Below, one piece after another: positions 16,590 through 24,956 of a DNA stretch of 34,829 nucleotides; within the stretch, counting starts at the first letter, position 1; every line of letters begins with the position of its first letter. The DNA comes from JASGCK01 sp031538565 (GTDB lineage: Bacteria; Pseudomonadota; Gammaproteobacteria; Burkholderiales; Burkholderiaceae_C). Below the pieces are notes generated by a model that ran no database searches, was not told the origin of the DNA, and saw only the letters and a program-made list of their open reading frames with translations. Location: the NCBI GenBank assembly GCA_031538565.1, contig JAVKLS010000055.1, positions 1 through 34,829 on the forward strand. Direction: 5' to 3'. Made by a program: the position numbers and the translations under genes.

Positions 16590-16985
16590 TCACCCGCGAA
16601 CAAATAAGGTGACGAGTGGCTCGTTGCCGATTTGGCAGCTCCAGTGTCCGTGCAGCGCCGCGTCAAAGGTGCTGGCTGCGGGCAGGTGGTCGGCAGAATA
16701 AAAATGTTCGCCTACACCAAACTCGCGCAGCGTGCCGTCTTGCAAGCCAATGCCCATACATCCTTGCAAAATGAACACCCACTGCGCGGCCTCGCCTGTG
16801 CAGTGGAATTGACTGCGAAATCCAACGGGGCTGCGCCTCAGTTGATAGCCGCCACTGGCAAACAGCTGGGACAGCATGGCGGCAGGCGTGCCCTCGGCCA
16901 GAGGAATCGCCTCATCGCGCCAGCGTGCGCGTCCATCCGTATCGGTAAACAAAATGGTTTTAGTAAATGTGGTCACGGTGTCCAT
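16590..16985 (-). CDS. Cupin-like protein of unknown function
   Basis: A 131-residue soluble protein with a cupin-like arrangement: FRSQFHCTGEAAQWVFILQG, then LQDGTLREFGVGEHFYSADH and a final HGHWSCQIGNEPLVTLFV strand. Histidines at these positions could bind a metal. I start it at the ATG at 16983-16985; a longer frame adds 17 residues that overlap the divergent hemB start. Its start codon is 32 bp from hemB on the opposite strand. No specific family was recognised, and the cupin call rests on the pattern of Gly, His and beta-like segments. Confidence 0.65.
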   Translation of the reverse strand: MDTVTTFTKTILFTDTDGRARWRDEAIPLAEGTPAAMLSQLFASGGYQLRRSPVGFRSQFHCTGEAAQWVFILQGCMGIGLQDGTLREFGVGEHFYSADHLPAASTFDAALHGHWSCQIGNEPLVTLFVRG

Positions 16986-17017
16986 AGCGTCTTTTTGCAA
17001 TTTGGCACAATCATGCC

Positions 17018-18025
17018 ATGACTTACACCACACCACTGCCAGCGTTTCCTGCTTCTCGTCCTCGCCGTATGCGGCGGGATGCTTTTTCTAGAGCCATGAT
17101 GCGTGAAAACACGCTCACCGCAAGCAATCTCATCTATCCCGTTTTTGTGTTGGACGGCAGCAATCAGCGTCAAGCGGTTAGTTCCATGCCAGGCGTAGAG
17201 CGACTGTCGCTTGACTTGCTTCTCCCCGTGGCGGAGGACTGCATCAAATTGGGTATTTCCGTGATGGCGCTGTTTCCTGTGATTGATGCATCGCTTAAAA
17301 CTCCCGCGGGCGACGAGGCGTGGAACGCAGCAGGCCTTGTGCCGCGCGTGGTGGCATCGCTTAAAAAAGAGTTTCCCAGTCTGGGCGTGATGACGGATGT
17401 TGCGCTAGACCCTTACACCAGTCACGGGCAAGATGGCCTCTTAGATGAAAACGGCTACATCGTCAACGACAGCACTACCGCCGCGCTGGTCAAGCAAGCG
17501 CTTGCGCAAGCCCAAGCGGGCGTGGACATTGTTGCGCCCTCCGACATGATGGACGGACGCATCGGTGCGATCCGCGCTGCGTTAGAAACCAAGGGGTTTA
17601 TCCACACGCGCATCATGGCGTACAGCGCCAAATACGCCAGCAGTTTTTATGGGCCGTTCCGCGATGCCGTTGGCTCTAAAGCCATGCTGGGCAAGGCCGA
17701 CAAAAAGGTCTATCAAATGGATTGCGCCAATAGCGACGAAGCGCTGCGTGAAGTGGCGCTAGATATTGCGGAGGGTGCGGACATGGTGATGGTCAAGCCA
17801 GGTATGCCCTACCTTGATGTGGTGCGCCGCGTTAAAGACGCGTTTGCCATGCCAACTTATGCGTACCAAGTCAGCGGGGAATACGCCATGCTGAAAGCCG
17901 CCGCGCAAAACGGATGGTTAGATCATGACGCGGTCATGCTCGAGAGCTTGATGGCATTTAAACGCGCAGGTGCCGACGGTGTACTGACTTACTTTGCGCG
18001 TGATGCGGCAAGGCTGCTAGGGTGA
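17018..18025 (+). CDS. hemB: Delta-aminolevulinic acid dehydratase (porphobilinogen synthase)
   Basis: Condenses two 5-aminolevulinate molecules to porphobilinogen in haem synthesis. The 335-residue protein has both active-site lysines: K205 in SAKYASSFYGPFR and K260 in MVKPGMPYLD. The metal loop reads DVALDPYTSHGQDG (127-140), with aspartates in place of the zinc-binding cysteines, so it belongs to the magnesium-dependent type. The stop overlaps the next gene's GTG by 4 bp. The start codon is preceded by an overlapping micro-ORF ATG-CCA-TGA, whose significance is unclear. Confidence 0.97.
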   Translation: MTYTTPLPAFPASRPRRMRRDAFSRAMMRENTLTASNLIYPVFVLDGSNQRQAVSSMPGVERLSLDLLLPVAEDCIKLGISVMALFPVIDASLKTPAGDEAWNAAGLVPRVVASLKKEFPSLGVMTDVALDPYTSHGQDGLLDENGYIVNDSTTAALVKQALAQAQAGVDIVAPSDMMDGRIGAIRAALETKGFIHTRIMAYSAKYASSFYGPFRDAVGSKAMLGKADKKVYQMDCANSDEALREVALDIAEGADMVMVKPGMPYLDVVRRVKDAFAMPTYAYQVSGEYAMLKAAAQNGWLDHDAVMLESLMAFKRAGADGVLTYFARDAARLLG

Positions 18026-18831
18026 TTCGCAAGCATATTGCCAGCGCACTGTGCAGCATTGCGTTGCTAGGGGCTTGCACGTCCACCACAGCCCCCGGGA
18101 CGATTGGCATCACGCGACGGCAATTTTTGATTATTCCCGCCTCTACTGTGGAAAAAATTGCATTGACCCAATATGCAGAGCAAAACAGCAAAGCAAAGTC
18201 AGAGGGAATTCTCATAGAAAGCGGACCTGAATACGAGCGTCTTAAAAAGATAGGCAGTCGTCTTATTTCGCAAACAAAGGCCTTTCGTGGCGATACGCAG
18301 CAGTGGAAATGGCAACTTACATTAATAGACGAGCCAGTGCTCAATGGCAGTTGCGCGCCAGGCGGAAAAATCACGTTCTACACAGGAATTATTCGGCAGT
18401 TGCATTTAAGTGATGCTGAAATTGCCGCCATCATGGGGCATGAAATAGCGCACGCTCTTCGTGAGCATGGGAGAGAGAAGGTGTCGGAGGCAATGGGCCA
18501 GCAATTTGTAATTGCTGCGGCGGCTGCAAGTAGCAAAACGCCAGAGCAAACAGCTGCGATTATGGGTCAGGCTGCCAATTTGCTGTTAACCCTTCCTAAC
18601 TCGCGCGATAAAGAAACGGAAGCAGACAGAATCGGATTGGAGCTTATGGCTAGGGCGGGTTACGATCCCGCGGCCGCGATTAATGTGTGGCGCAAGATGA
18701 GCGCCGCAACGCAAGGAAAAAATCCCCCGCAATTTTTATCTACCCATCCGTCTGGCGCAAACAGAATTGCCGATCTGACTAGTTTGCAAGCCATGGTGAG
18801 ACCACTCTATGACGCGGCAACAAAGCCTTAG
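18022..18831 (+). CDS. M48-family metalloprotease lipoprotein
   Basis: A 269-residue zinc protease. The signal peptide ends in the lipobox LLGAC with acylated C19, so it is probably anchored to a membrane facing the periplasm. The zinc site is HEIAH (H140, E141, H144) with a distal Glu in ETEADRIG (E200). The C-terminal FLSTHPSGANRI is typical of periplasmic M48 proteins such as LoiP/BepA relatives, which cut or refold misfolded outer-membrane proteins. It starts with GTG in a GTGA overlap with the hemB stop, so it is coupled to hemB. The exact target is unknown. Confidence 0.92.
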   Translation: MIRKHIASALCSIALLGACTSTTAPGTIGITRRQFLIIPASTVEKIALTQYAEQNSKAKSEGILIESGPEYERLKKIGSRLISQTKAFRGDTQQWKWQLTLIDEPVLNGSCAPGGKITFYTGIIRQLHLSDAEIAAIMGHEIAHALREHGREKVSEAMGQQFVIAAAAASSKTPEQTAAIMGQAANLLLTLPNSRDKETEADRIGLELMARAGYDPAAAINVWRKMSAATQGKNPPQFLSTHPSGANRIADLTSLQAMVRPLYDAATKP

Positions 18832-18853
18832 CCGAGGGCTAGATATTTTTTTT
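18829..18853 (+). terminator. Rho-independent terminator after the M48 gene
   Basis: A short hairpin TAGCC-GAG-GGCTA (18829-18841) starts at the TAG stop codon of the M48 gene and is followed, after four bases, by eight T. The T run lies inside the end of the convergent SseB-like gene, whose final codons are lysine AAA codons on the other strand. The stem is only 5-6 bp, so strength is uncertain. Confidence 0.5.
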
Positions 18854-19252
18854 GCGCAAACTTAAAAGCGAACGCAGTCTGCCGCTGACTCCTTCAGAAG
18901 TTTTTGGAGCGGGGGCAGACTCGAAATAGCTGCCGCTGAGTAAATCTTTAACCAAATCCGTAGAAAAATATTGCTTATCCACCGAGCGCGGGTTAAGCAC
19001 AAACACCGCATTTGGTAGTGATTCAAACAAAGTTCGGGTGGGCATGGTCAAATAGCTTTGTGTGTCTTCGTGCGTTGCTTGCAACGCATCGGTGTTGGTA
19101 AAAAATGGAATGGATGCTGTGCCAAAGTGAAGCAATCCATTTTGAATGCGGATGTTGCTGCCGTCCTCATGCATAGTGCCCATCACATAGACATTGGCGT
19201 TTAGCAGGGTGCGCAGGGCATCTGCGCTCATGGTGTTGGGGGTTGGTATCAC
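18839..19252 (-). CDS. SseB N-terminal-domain family protein
   Basis: A 137-residue soluble protein matching the SseB N-terminal domain family: LLNANVYVMG, then IRIQNGLLHFG, IPFFTNTDALQA, MPTRTLFESLPNAVFVLNP and FSTDLVKDLLSG. The family is found in many bacteria and its role is not established. A strong GAAGGAG lies eight bases before a GTG at 19252, so I prefer that start over the longer frame from 19369 and over the internal ATG seven codons further on. It is convergent with the M48 gene. Confidence 0.78.
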   Translation of the reverse strand: MIPTPNTMSADALRTLLNANVYVMGTMHEDGSNIRIQNGLLHFGTASIPFFTNTDALQATHEDTQSYLTMPTRTLFESLPNAVFVLNPRSVDKQYFSTDLVKDLLSGSYFESAPAPKTSEGVSGRLRSLLSLRKKNI

Positions 19253-19385
19253 GAAGCAAACTCCTTCAGTTTGAAAATTGTGAAGTGACAGGATTCTACG
19301 AATAGGATGAAGGCGGGAATGATAATTCAAGCCTCGCTGCGCTGGTAAGCCAACGCGGGGGACGTTCATTTTTCAAGGTGCTTAC

Positions 19386-20909
19386 ATGACGACAACCAAA
19401 ATTCAGCATTTCGTTCATAACAAGCCATTTGCAGGGGCATCCATGCGAACGCAAAACGTCACCAACCCAGCCACGGGTGTGGTGACGGGGCAAGTGTTCT
19501 TGGCGAATAGTTCGGATGTCAATGCGGCTGTGGCATCGGCGCAAGCGGCATTCCCTGCGTGGAGTGATGCGTCGCCACTCAAACGTGCGCGCATCCTATT
19601 TAAGTTTTTGGAGCTGCTGCGCGCCCAGCAGGACACGCTGGCGCACCTTATCACTAGCGAGCACGGCAAGGTATTTACCGATGCGCAAGGCGAGGTCACG
19701 CGTGGCATTGAGATTGTTGAGTTTGCAACAGGTATTACGCAGCTTTTGAAAGGCGACTATACCGAGCAAGTTGGCACAGGCATTGATAACTGGACGATGC
19801 GCCAGCCCCTAGGCGTGGTGGCGGGTATTACGCCGTTTAACTTTCCTGTGATGGTTTCTATGTGGATGTTTCCCTTGGCAATTGCGGCGGGCAACACGTT
19901 TGTTTTAAAGCCTAGCCCGCTGGATCCGTCGCCTGCGCTGTGGATGGCGGAGTTACTCAAGCAAGCGGGTTTGCCTGACGGTGTTTTTAACGTGGTGCAA
20001 GGAGACAAAGAAGCGGTAGATGCGCTTTTAGTGCATCCTGATGTGCGTGCAATTTCTTTTGTGGGCAGCACGCCCATTGCTAACTACATCTACGAAACGG
20101 GTGCGCGCCACGGCAAACGTGTGCAGGCGCTGGGCGGGGCAAAAAATCACATGGTCGTCATGCCCGATGCGGATCTGGATCAAGCGATCGATGCCTTAAT
20201 TGGCGCGGCTTACGGCAGTGCGGGCGAGCGCTGCATGGCCATTAGCGTCGCGGTACTGGTGGGTGATGTGGGGAACAAAATCATGCCCAAGCTTGTCGAG
20301 CGCACGCGTGCACTCAAGGTGTTAAATGGAACCAATCTTGCCGCTGAAATGGGCCCTATCGTTACGAAAGCGGCGCACGAGCGTATCACGAGCTACATCG
20401 ATATTGGCACAGCAGAAGGCGCAAAGCTGCTGGTGGATGGGCGCGGTTTTAAAGCGGTCGAGGCAGGTGCGGGCAGTGCAGTTGATACGTCGGGCGGATT
20501 TTGGATGGGGGGCACTTTGTTTGACCATGTCACGCCTGCGATGCGAATTTATCAAGAGGAGATTTTTGGTCCTGTGCTGTCGTGTGTGCGGGTTGATGAT
20601 TTTTCGCAAAGTGTGGACTTGATTAACGCGCACGAGTTTGGCAACGGCGTGTCCATTTTTACCCGTGACGGCGGTGTAGCGCGTGAGTTTGGGCGGCGTA
20701 TTCAAGTGGGCATGGTTGGCATCAACGTTCCTATTCCTGTGCCTATGTCGTGGCACGGTTTTGGCGGTTGGAAGCGTTCGTTTTTTGGTGATATGCATGC
20801 CTATGGCGAAGAGGGCGTGCGATTTTATACCAAGCAAAAATCCATCATGCAGCGCTGGCCCGATTCGATTGCCAAGGGCGCGGAGTTTGTGATGCCAACA
20901 AGCAAGTAA
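19386..20909 (+). CDS. mmsA: Methylmalonate-semialdehyde dehydrogenase (CoA-acylating)
   Basis: Converts methylmalonate semialdehyde or malonate semialdehyde to propionyl-CoA or acetyl-CoA with NAD+, in valine, beta-alanine or inositol breakdown. The 507-residue protein has the catalytic C283 in GSAGERCMAIS. In place of the general-base glutamate of ordinary aldehyde dehydrogenases it has N254 (GGAKNHMVVMPDADLD), the mark of the CoA-acylating subfamily. FVGSTPIANYIYETG and EEIFGPVL are also typical. It stands alone, without mmsB or a beta-alanine aminotransferase beside it. Confidence 0.95.
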   Translation: MTTTKIQHFVHNKPFAGASMRTQNVTNPATGVVTGQVFLANSSDVNAAVASAQAAFPAWSDASPLKRARILFKFLELLRAQQDTLAHLITSEHGKVFTDAQGEVTRGIEIVEFATGITQLLKGDYTEQVGTGIDNWTMRQPLGVVAGITPFNFPVMVSMWMFPLAIAAGNTFVLKPSPLDPSPALWMAELLKQAGLPDGVFNVVQGDKEAVDALLVHPDVRAISFVGSTPIANYIYETGARHGKRVQALGGAKNHMVVMPDADLDQAIDALIGAAYGSAGERCMAISVAVLVGDVGNKIMPKLVERTRALKVLNGTNLAAEMGPIVTKAAHERITSYIDIGTAEGAKLLVDGRGFKAVEAGAGSAVDTSGGFWMGGTLFDHVTPAMRIYQEEIFGPVLSCVRVDDFSQSVDLINAHEFGNGVSIFTRDGGVAREFGRRIQVGMVGINVPIPVPMSWHGFGGWKRSFFGDMHAYGEEGVRFYTKQKSIMQRWPDSIAKGAEFVMPTSK

Positions 20910-20937
20910 ATAAAACTAATGCGTAAAAACGTGCGCG

Positions 20938-21279
20938 CTATGACCGTAGCTGAAGATTCAGTCCTGACTGCTCGCTGGCGTAGCGGCTGAGGTCGGCAAA
21001 GAGTTCGCTGGCCTGCTTGGTATCACGCCAGACCTGCCCGTCAAACTTGTAATGAAAACCGCCTGCTTTGGCGGCTAGCCAAATTTCTTGCAAGGGTTTT
21101 TGTAAGTTGACGATGATTTGGCTTTTGTTTGGAAAGGCCAGCGTCATCATGCCGCCCGTGCGCTGGTTGTCGATGTCTACGTTTGCTTGCTCGTTCAGCG
21201 CATCGCACGAGCGCTCAATGGCAGCAAGCGTTTTTTCTGCGTGATCGAGGTAGTCAAGGTCGCTGAAAACTTTGCTCAT
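20938..21279 (-). CDS. cyaY: Iron-sulfur cluster assembly protein CyaY (frataxin)
   Basis: A 113-residue bacterial frataxin that binds iron and modulates IscS during Fe-S assembly. The acidic N-terminal helix (SDLDYLDHAEKTLAAIE) and the beta-sheet segments MMTLAFPNKSQIIVN and PLQEIWLAAKAGGFHYKF are typical. AGGAAATT precedes the ATG. Its start codon is only 12 bp from the divergent lptM start, so each gene's promoter must lie inside the other's transcribed region. Confidence 0.95.
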   Translation of the reverse strand: MSKVFSDLDYLDHAEKTLAAIERSCDALNEQANVDIDNQRTGGMMTLAFPNKSQIIVNLQKPLQEIWLAAKAGGFHYKFDGQVWRDTKQASELFADLSRYASEQSGLNLQLRS

Positions 21280-21291
21280 TACAATTTCCTG

Positions 21292-21450
21292 ATGAAAAAA
21301 ATCATTTTAGGTGTGCTCGCTGCGCTGGCTACGCTGGCTGCTTGCGGTCAAAAAGGCAATCTTTATTTACCCTCTGCGCCTGCACCAGAGGCGACCTCGC
21401 CCGCACCTGCTCCTCCTGCACAATTACCAACACCGCAGATCGTTAAATAA
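21292..21450 (+). CDS. lptM: LptM-like small lipoprotein (YifL family)
   Basis: A 52-residue lipoprotein. The signal peptide carries the lipobox LAAC (C18), followed by GQKGNLYLP, the family hallmark, then a Pro/Ala-rich tail. In Escherichia coli LptM stabilises the LptDE lipopolysaccharide translocon. It is two bases upstream of lysA and between cyaY and lysA, the standard order in many Proteobacteria. There is no clear ribosome site before the ATG. Confidence 0.88.
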   Translation: MKKIILGVLAALATLAACGQKGNLYLPSAPAPEATSPAPAPPAQLPTPQIVK

Positions 21451-21452
21451 AA

Positions 21453-22745
21453 ATGTCTTCTCTCGCACTGCCTGGCAGCCCTTTTGTGGCCTACAAAAAT
21501 AATGAACTGCGCGTCGAAGGCGCATCGGCTGCGGTACTTGCCGCGCAGCATCAAACCCCGCTATTTGTGTATTCAAAAGCTGCCATGCTCGCGGCGCTAG
21601 CGGCTTACCAGCGTGGATTTTCGGGGCGTGATTCCTTAATTTGTTACGCCATGAAGGCCAATTCCAGCTTGGCCGTGCTGCAAATTTTTGCGCGAGCGGG
21701 TTGTGGTTTTGACATTGTCTCTGGCGGCGAGCTGGCGCGTGCTTTAAAGGCAGGGGCGGATCCGAAAAAAATTGTTTTTTCAGGCGTTGGTAAAACCCGT
21801 GCCGAGATGCGTCAAGCACTCGCTGCGGGTGGTGGGCAGGGCATCGCTTGCTTTAATGTGGAGAGCATCGCCGAGTTGGATGTGCTCAATCAGGTGGCGC
21901 TGGAGGCGGGGACGGTCGCGCCGATTAGTTTGCGCGTCAATCCTAATGTGGACCCCAAAACGCATCCGTATATTTCGACGGGACTGCGTGGTAATAAGTT
22001 TGGCATTGCGCATGACGAAGCGTTGGCTGCTTACCGCCACGCCGCGTCGCTTAAAGGTTTGCACGCAGTAGGTATTGATTGCCACATCGGCTCGCAAATT
22101 ACCGACGCTACGCCTTACTTAGACGCAATGGAGCGCGTGCTGGACTTGGTGGTGAGCGTGCAGGCGGCAGGCATTGATCTGCATCACATCGATTTTGGCG
22201 GTGGACTTGGCATCGACTACAACGGCGATGCGCCACCCGCCGCCGATGCGCTGTGGACGCAGTTGCTTGCAAAAATGGATGCGCGCGGTCTGGGCGATAA
22301 GCGCATCTTGATTGAGCCTGGACGCTCATTGGTGGGCAATGCGGGTGTGTGCGTGACCGAGGTGCTCTACACCAAACTGGGTGCGGATAAAAATTTTTGC
22401 ATTGTGGATGCGGCGATGAACGATTTACCTCGTCCCGCCATGTACCAGGCGTTTCACGGCATCGTCCCTTGCGCTTTGCGTTCGGGCGACAGGGCTCTTA
22501 CATACGACGTGGTAGGTCCCGTATGCGAAAGCGGCGATTGGCTGGGCAAGGCACGCACGCTGGATGTGCAGTCGGGTGACTTGCTTGCCGTGTTATCGAC
22601 GGGTGCTTATTGCATGACAATGGCGAGCAATTACAACAGCCGAGGTCGCGCTGCCGAGGTGCTGGTTGACGGCGATAAAGCCACGTTAATTCGCGAGCGC
22701 GAAGGCATCGAGGCGCAGACGCGCGGCGAGCGATTACTGGACTAG
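21453..22745 (+). CDS. lysA: Diaminopimelate decarboxylase
   Basis: Decarboxylates meso-diaminopimelate to lysine, the last step of lysine synthesis. The 430-residue alanine-racemase-fold enzyme has the PLP lysine K68 in CYAMKANSS, the phosphate-binding glycines HIDFGGGLGIDY, the EPGRSLVGNAG motif and the C-terminal GPVCESGDWLG with its catalytic cysteine. Two bases separate it from the lptM stop, so it is co-transcribed with it. It is convergent with the MoxR gene. Confidence 0.97.
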   Translation: MSSLALPGSPFVAYKNNELRVEGASAAVLAAQHQTPLFVYSKAAMLAALAAYQRGFSGRDSLICYAMKANSSLAVLQIFARAGCGFDIVSGGELARALKAGADPKKIVFSGVGKTRAEMRQALAAGGGQGIACFNVESIAELDVLNQVALEAGTVAPISLRVNPNVDPKTHPYISTGLRGNKFGIAHDEALAAYRHAASLKGLHAVGIDCHIGSQITDATPYLDAMERVLDLVVSVQAAGIDLHHIDFGGGLGIDYNGDAPPAADALWTQLLAKMDARGLGDKRILIEPGRSLVGNAGVCVTEVLYTKLGADKNFCIVDAAMNDLPRPAMYQAFHGIVPCALRSGDRALTYDVVGPVCESGDWLGKARTLDVQSGDLLAVLSTGAYCMTMASNYNSRGRAAEVLVDGDKATLIREREGIEAQTRGERLLD

Positions 22746-22754
22746 CTGGTTTTC

Positions 22755-23630
22755 TTAGCGGTTGCGCTGGTTCATAAACACCAGCTTTTCAAATAGCGTG
22801 ACGTCTTGTTCGTTTTTGAGTAGTGCGCCTAGTAGCGGAGGCAGTGCAATTTTGTCGTCCTGCGTTTGCAAGGCTTCTAATGGAATGTCTTCTGCCAACA
22901 GCAGTTTGAGCCAATCGAGCAATTCGCTCGTTGAGGGTTTTTTCTTCAGCCCTGGAAGCTGACGCACATCGTAAAAGGTTTTCATGGCAGCCGCGAGCAA
23001 CTCTTTTTTGAGGTGCGGGAAATGCACGTTCACGATGTGCTGCATGGTGTCCGCATCGGGAAATTTGATGTAGTGAAAAAAGCAGCGGCGCAAAAATGCA
23101 TCGGGCAATTCTTTTTCGTTATTGGAGGTAATAAACACCAGCGGACGATTGTTGGCTTTGATGAGTTGCCGCGTTTCGTAGCAATAAAACTCCATGCGAT
23201 CGAGTTCGCGCAGCAAGTCGTTGGGGAACTCAATGTCCGCCTTGTCGATTTCATCAATCAATAGCGCCACGGGCTGCTCGGCGGTAAAAGCTTGCCACAA
23301 AACGCCTTTGACGATGTAGTTGTCAATGTCGCGCACGCGCGAGCCACCATCTAAATCGCCCAGTTGGCTGTCGCGCAGGCGGCTGACCGCATCGTATTCG
23401 TATAAACCTTGTTGCGCCTTGGTGGTGGATTTGATGTGCCACTGCAAAAGCGGCATCTGGAGTGCGTTTGCCACTTCTTCTGCCAGCATGGTCTTACCCG
23501 TTCCTGGCTCGCCCTTAACGAGAAGTGGGCGCTTCAAAATAATGGCGGCATTCACCGCCAGCATCAGGTCTTGCGTAGCGACGTAGTTATCCGAGCCTGT
23601 GAACTTAGGGCGGGCGGGAGGTGTTGGCAT
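22755..23630 (-). CDS. MoxR-family AAA+ ATPase
   Basis: A 291-residue AAA+ ATPase. It has Walker A GEPGTGKT (40-47), Walker B LLIDEIDK (123-130), a sensor-1 FITSNNEKELPDAFLRRCFF and the YEYDAVSRL segment typical of the CoxD-like MoxR group. Such ATPases act as chaperones with a VWA protein in metal-cofactor or complex maturation. The usual next gene, a CoxE-like VWA protein, is not adjacent but lies at 29858 on the other strand. It starts 35 bp from the divergent cytochrome gene. Confidence 0.92.
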   Translation of the reverse strand: MPTPPARPKFTGSDNYVATQDLMLAVNAAIILKRPLLVKGEPGTGKTMLAEEVANALQMPLLQWHIKSTTKAQQGLYEYDAVSRLRDSQLGDLDGGSRVRDIDNYIVKGVLWQAFTAEQPVALLIDEIDKADIEFPNDLLRELDRMEFYCYETRQLIKANNRPLVFITSNNEKELPDAFLRRCFFHYIKFPDADTMQHIVNVHFPHLKKELLAAAMKTFYDVRQLPGLKKKPSTSELLDWLKLLLAEDIPLEALQTQDDKIALPPLLGALLKNEQDVTLFEKLVFMNQRNR

Positions 23631-23665
23631 AGGTGGCTTTATAATTGGCAGCTGTTTTTTGAACC

Positions 23666-24361
23666 ATGCATTTTCTCATGAATAAAATTCTCACCACCGC
23701 TTTGCTGTCGCTGCTTACCAGTCTTTTTGTCCACAGCGTCTTTGCTGCCGACCTTCAAGGAAATGCCAGCGCTGGCGAAAAAAAGAATGCGATGTGCGTT
23801 GGTTGCCACGGCATTCACGGCTACCAAGCTAGCTTCCCCGAGGTTTATAAAGTACCCATGATTTCGGGTCAAGGCGCCGCCTACATTGTGGCTGCTCTTA
23901 AAGCCTATCAAGCAGGTGATCGCAAGCATCCTACGATGCGTGGAATTGCTGTTTCGCTGACTGACCAAGACATGGCAGATTTGGCAGCTTATTACAGCGG
24001 GCATGGAAAAGTAGCTGGCGCGGTAGCCTTGGATGTCAAACCATCGCAAGAGCCTAGCGCCAAAGTGGCGACTTTGCTCGCAAAGTCAGCCTGCGCCTCT
24101 TGTCACGGTGCTAATTTTTCGCAGCCGTTAGATGCCTCACAGCCTAAACTGGCGGGTCAGCACAAAGACTATTTGTATGTGGCGCTTAAAGCCTACAAAA
24201 CTGACAGCAACGCGGTGGTAGGACGCAACAATGCCGTGATGGGCGGCATCGCCAAGCAGCTCAGTCTTGCCGAGCTGAAAGAGCTGGCAACCTACATCAG
24301 CAGTTTGCGTGGTGATTTGAAAACCGTGCCGCAAAGCATAGTGCATCAAACGACAAAATAG
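23666..24361 (+). CDS. Dihaem c-type cytochrome (cytochrome c4/c553-like)
   Basis: A 231-residue periplasmic electron carrier. A signal peptide ends at VFA (residue 27). Two haem sites are present: CVGCH (44-48) with a likely Met ligand M91 (HPTMRGIA), and CASCH (143-147) with M192 (AVMGGIA), so it is two fused class I domains. An ATG four codons on (23678) is an equally good start and gives a more typical signal peptide. Dihaem cytochromes of this type pass electrons to terminal oxidases. A strong terminator follows. Confidence 0.9.
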   Translation: MHFLMNKILTTALLSLLTSLFVHSVFAADLQGNASAGEKKNAMCVGCHGIHGYQASFPEVYKVPMISGQGAAYIVAALKAYQAGDRKHPTMRGIAVSLTDQDMADLAAYYSGHGKVAGAVALDVKPSQEPSAKVATLLAKSACASCHGANFSQPLDASQPKLAGQHKDYLYVALKAYKTDSNAVVGRNNAVMGGIAKQLSLAELKELATYISSLRGDLKTVPQSIVHQTTK

Positions 24362-24394
24362 TTCTCACCGTGCAGCAGTCGCTGCGCTACCCGA

Positions 24395-24423
24395 AGCCGC
24401 TTGACTATGAAGCGGCTTTTTTT
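24395..24423 (+). terminator. Rho-independent terminator after the cytochrome gene
   Basis: An 8-bp perfect stem AGCCGCTT/AAGCGGCT with a 7-base loop is followed directly by a run of T. It ends transcription from the cytochrome gene. The right arm and T run are also the last codons (ending AAAGCCGCTTCA then TAG) of the convergent DUF1841 gene, so one sequence serves both roles. Confidence 0.88.
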
Positions 24424-24833
24424 ATGCGTTCGATATAGGCGTCGCCATCGGGTGGTTGACCCGAGCGCTGCGACTCCCACATCATTTGCCCAAGCGCTTC
24501 CATGACGACATGGTGCGCCTCGTGCAATGAATCGTGCCCAGTAGCGAGGGCTTCCACTGCGGCTTGAACGCCTCGCGGTTGGTCAATGGAACATTGTTCG
24601 CTAATTGACAAATGCATGGACAAGTGCAAAAACGGATTACTCCTCCCTGCGCTGACTGCGTAGTCGCGCTCCACGGCAGCGTTGGCATCGGAAAAGTCGG
24701 TGTGATATTCGGGATGCTGGGCAATCCAAAGTGCGGCAATGGTTTCTATGCCATCCATGCTTTCCTTGGCGAGCCATTTAGCATAAACCGCGCAAAAAAA
24801 TCGACGCACATCGGACTGTGAAGGGTTAAACAT
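24405..24833 (-). CDS. DUF1841 family protein
   Basis: A 142-residue protein matching DUF1841, a family widespread in Beta- and Gammaproteobacteria and of unknown function: MFNPSQSDVRRFF at the N-terminus, WIAQHPEYH, NPFLHLSMHLSISEQ and the central HEAHHVVMEALGQMMWESQR. The histidine-rich helices could bind metal but nothing else shows this. It has no signal peptide. It ends inside the terminator of the convergent cytochrome gene and stands alone. Confidence 0.9.
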   Translation of the reverse strand: MFNPSQSDVRRFFCAVYAKWLAKESMDGIETIAALWIAQHPEYHTDFSDANAAVERDYAVSAGRSNPFLHLSMHLSISEQCSIDQPRGVQAAVEALATGHDSLHEAHHVVMEALGQMMWESQRSGQPPDGDAYIERIKKAAS

Positions 24834-24956
24834 CGGCGCAATTATGCCGTTTGAATCGCTACTGCACGCTCAAACTGGAGGGGCGCTGCAGATGAATCAC
24901 GGATAATGCACCCAGCAGTTCATGATGCACGATGCCTCAATAGGAAGGAATATGTG

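Noticed and set aside
20322..20837. A 171-codon minus-strand frame inside mmsA
   Set aside because: It is antisense to conserved mmsA sequence and rich in His/Arg/Asn without any motif.
23640..23645. A perfect TATAAT before the cytochrome gene
   Set aside because: No -35 element at a suitable distance was found, so I do not list it as a promoter, though it may be one.
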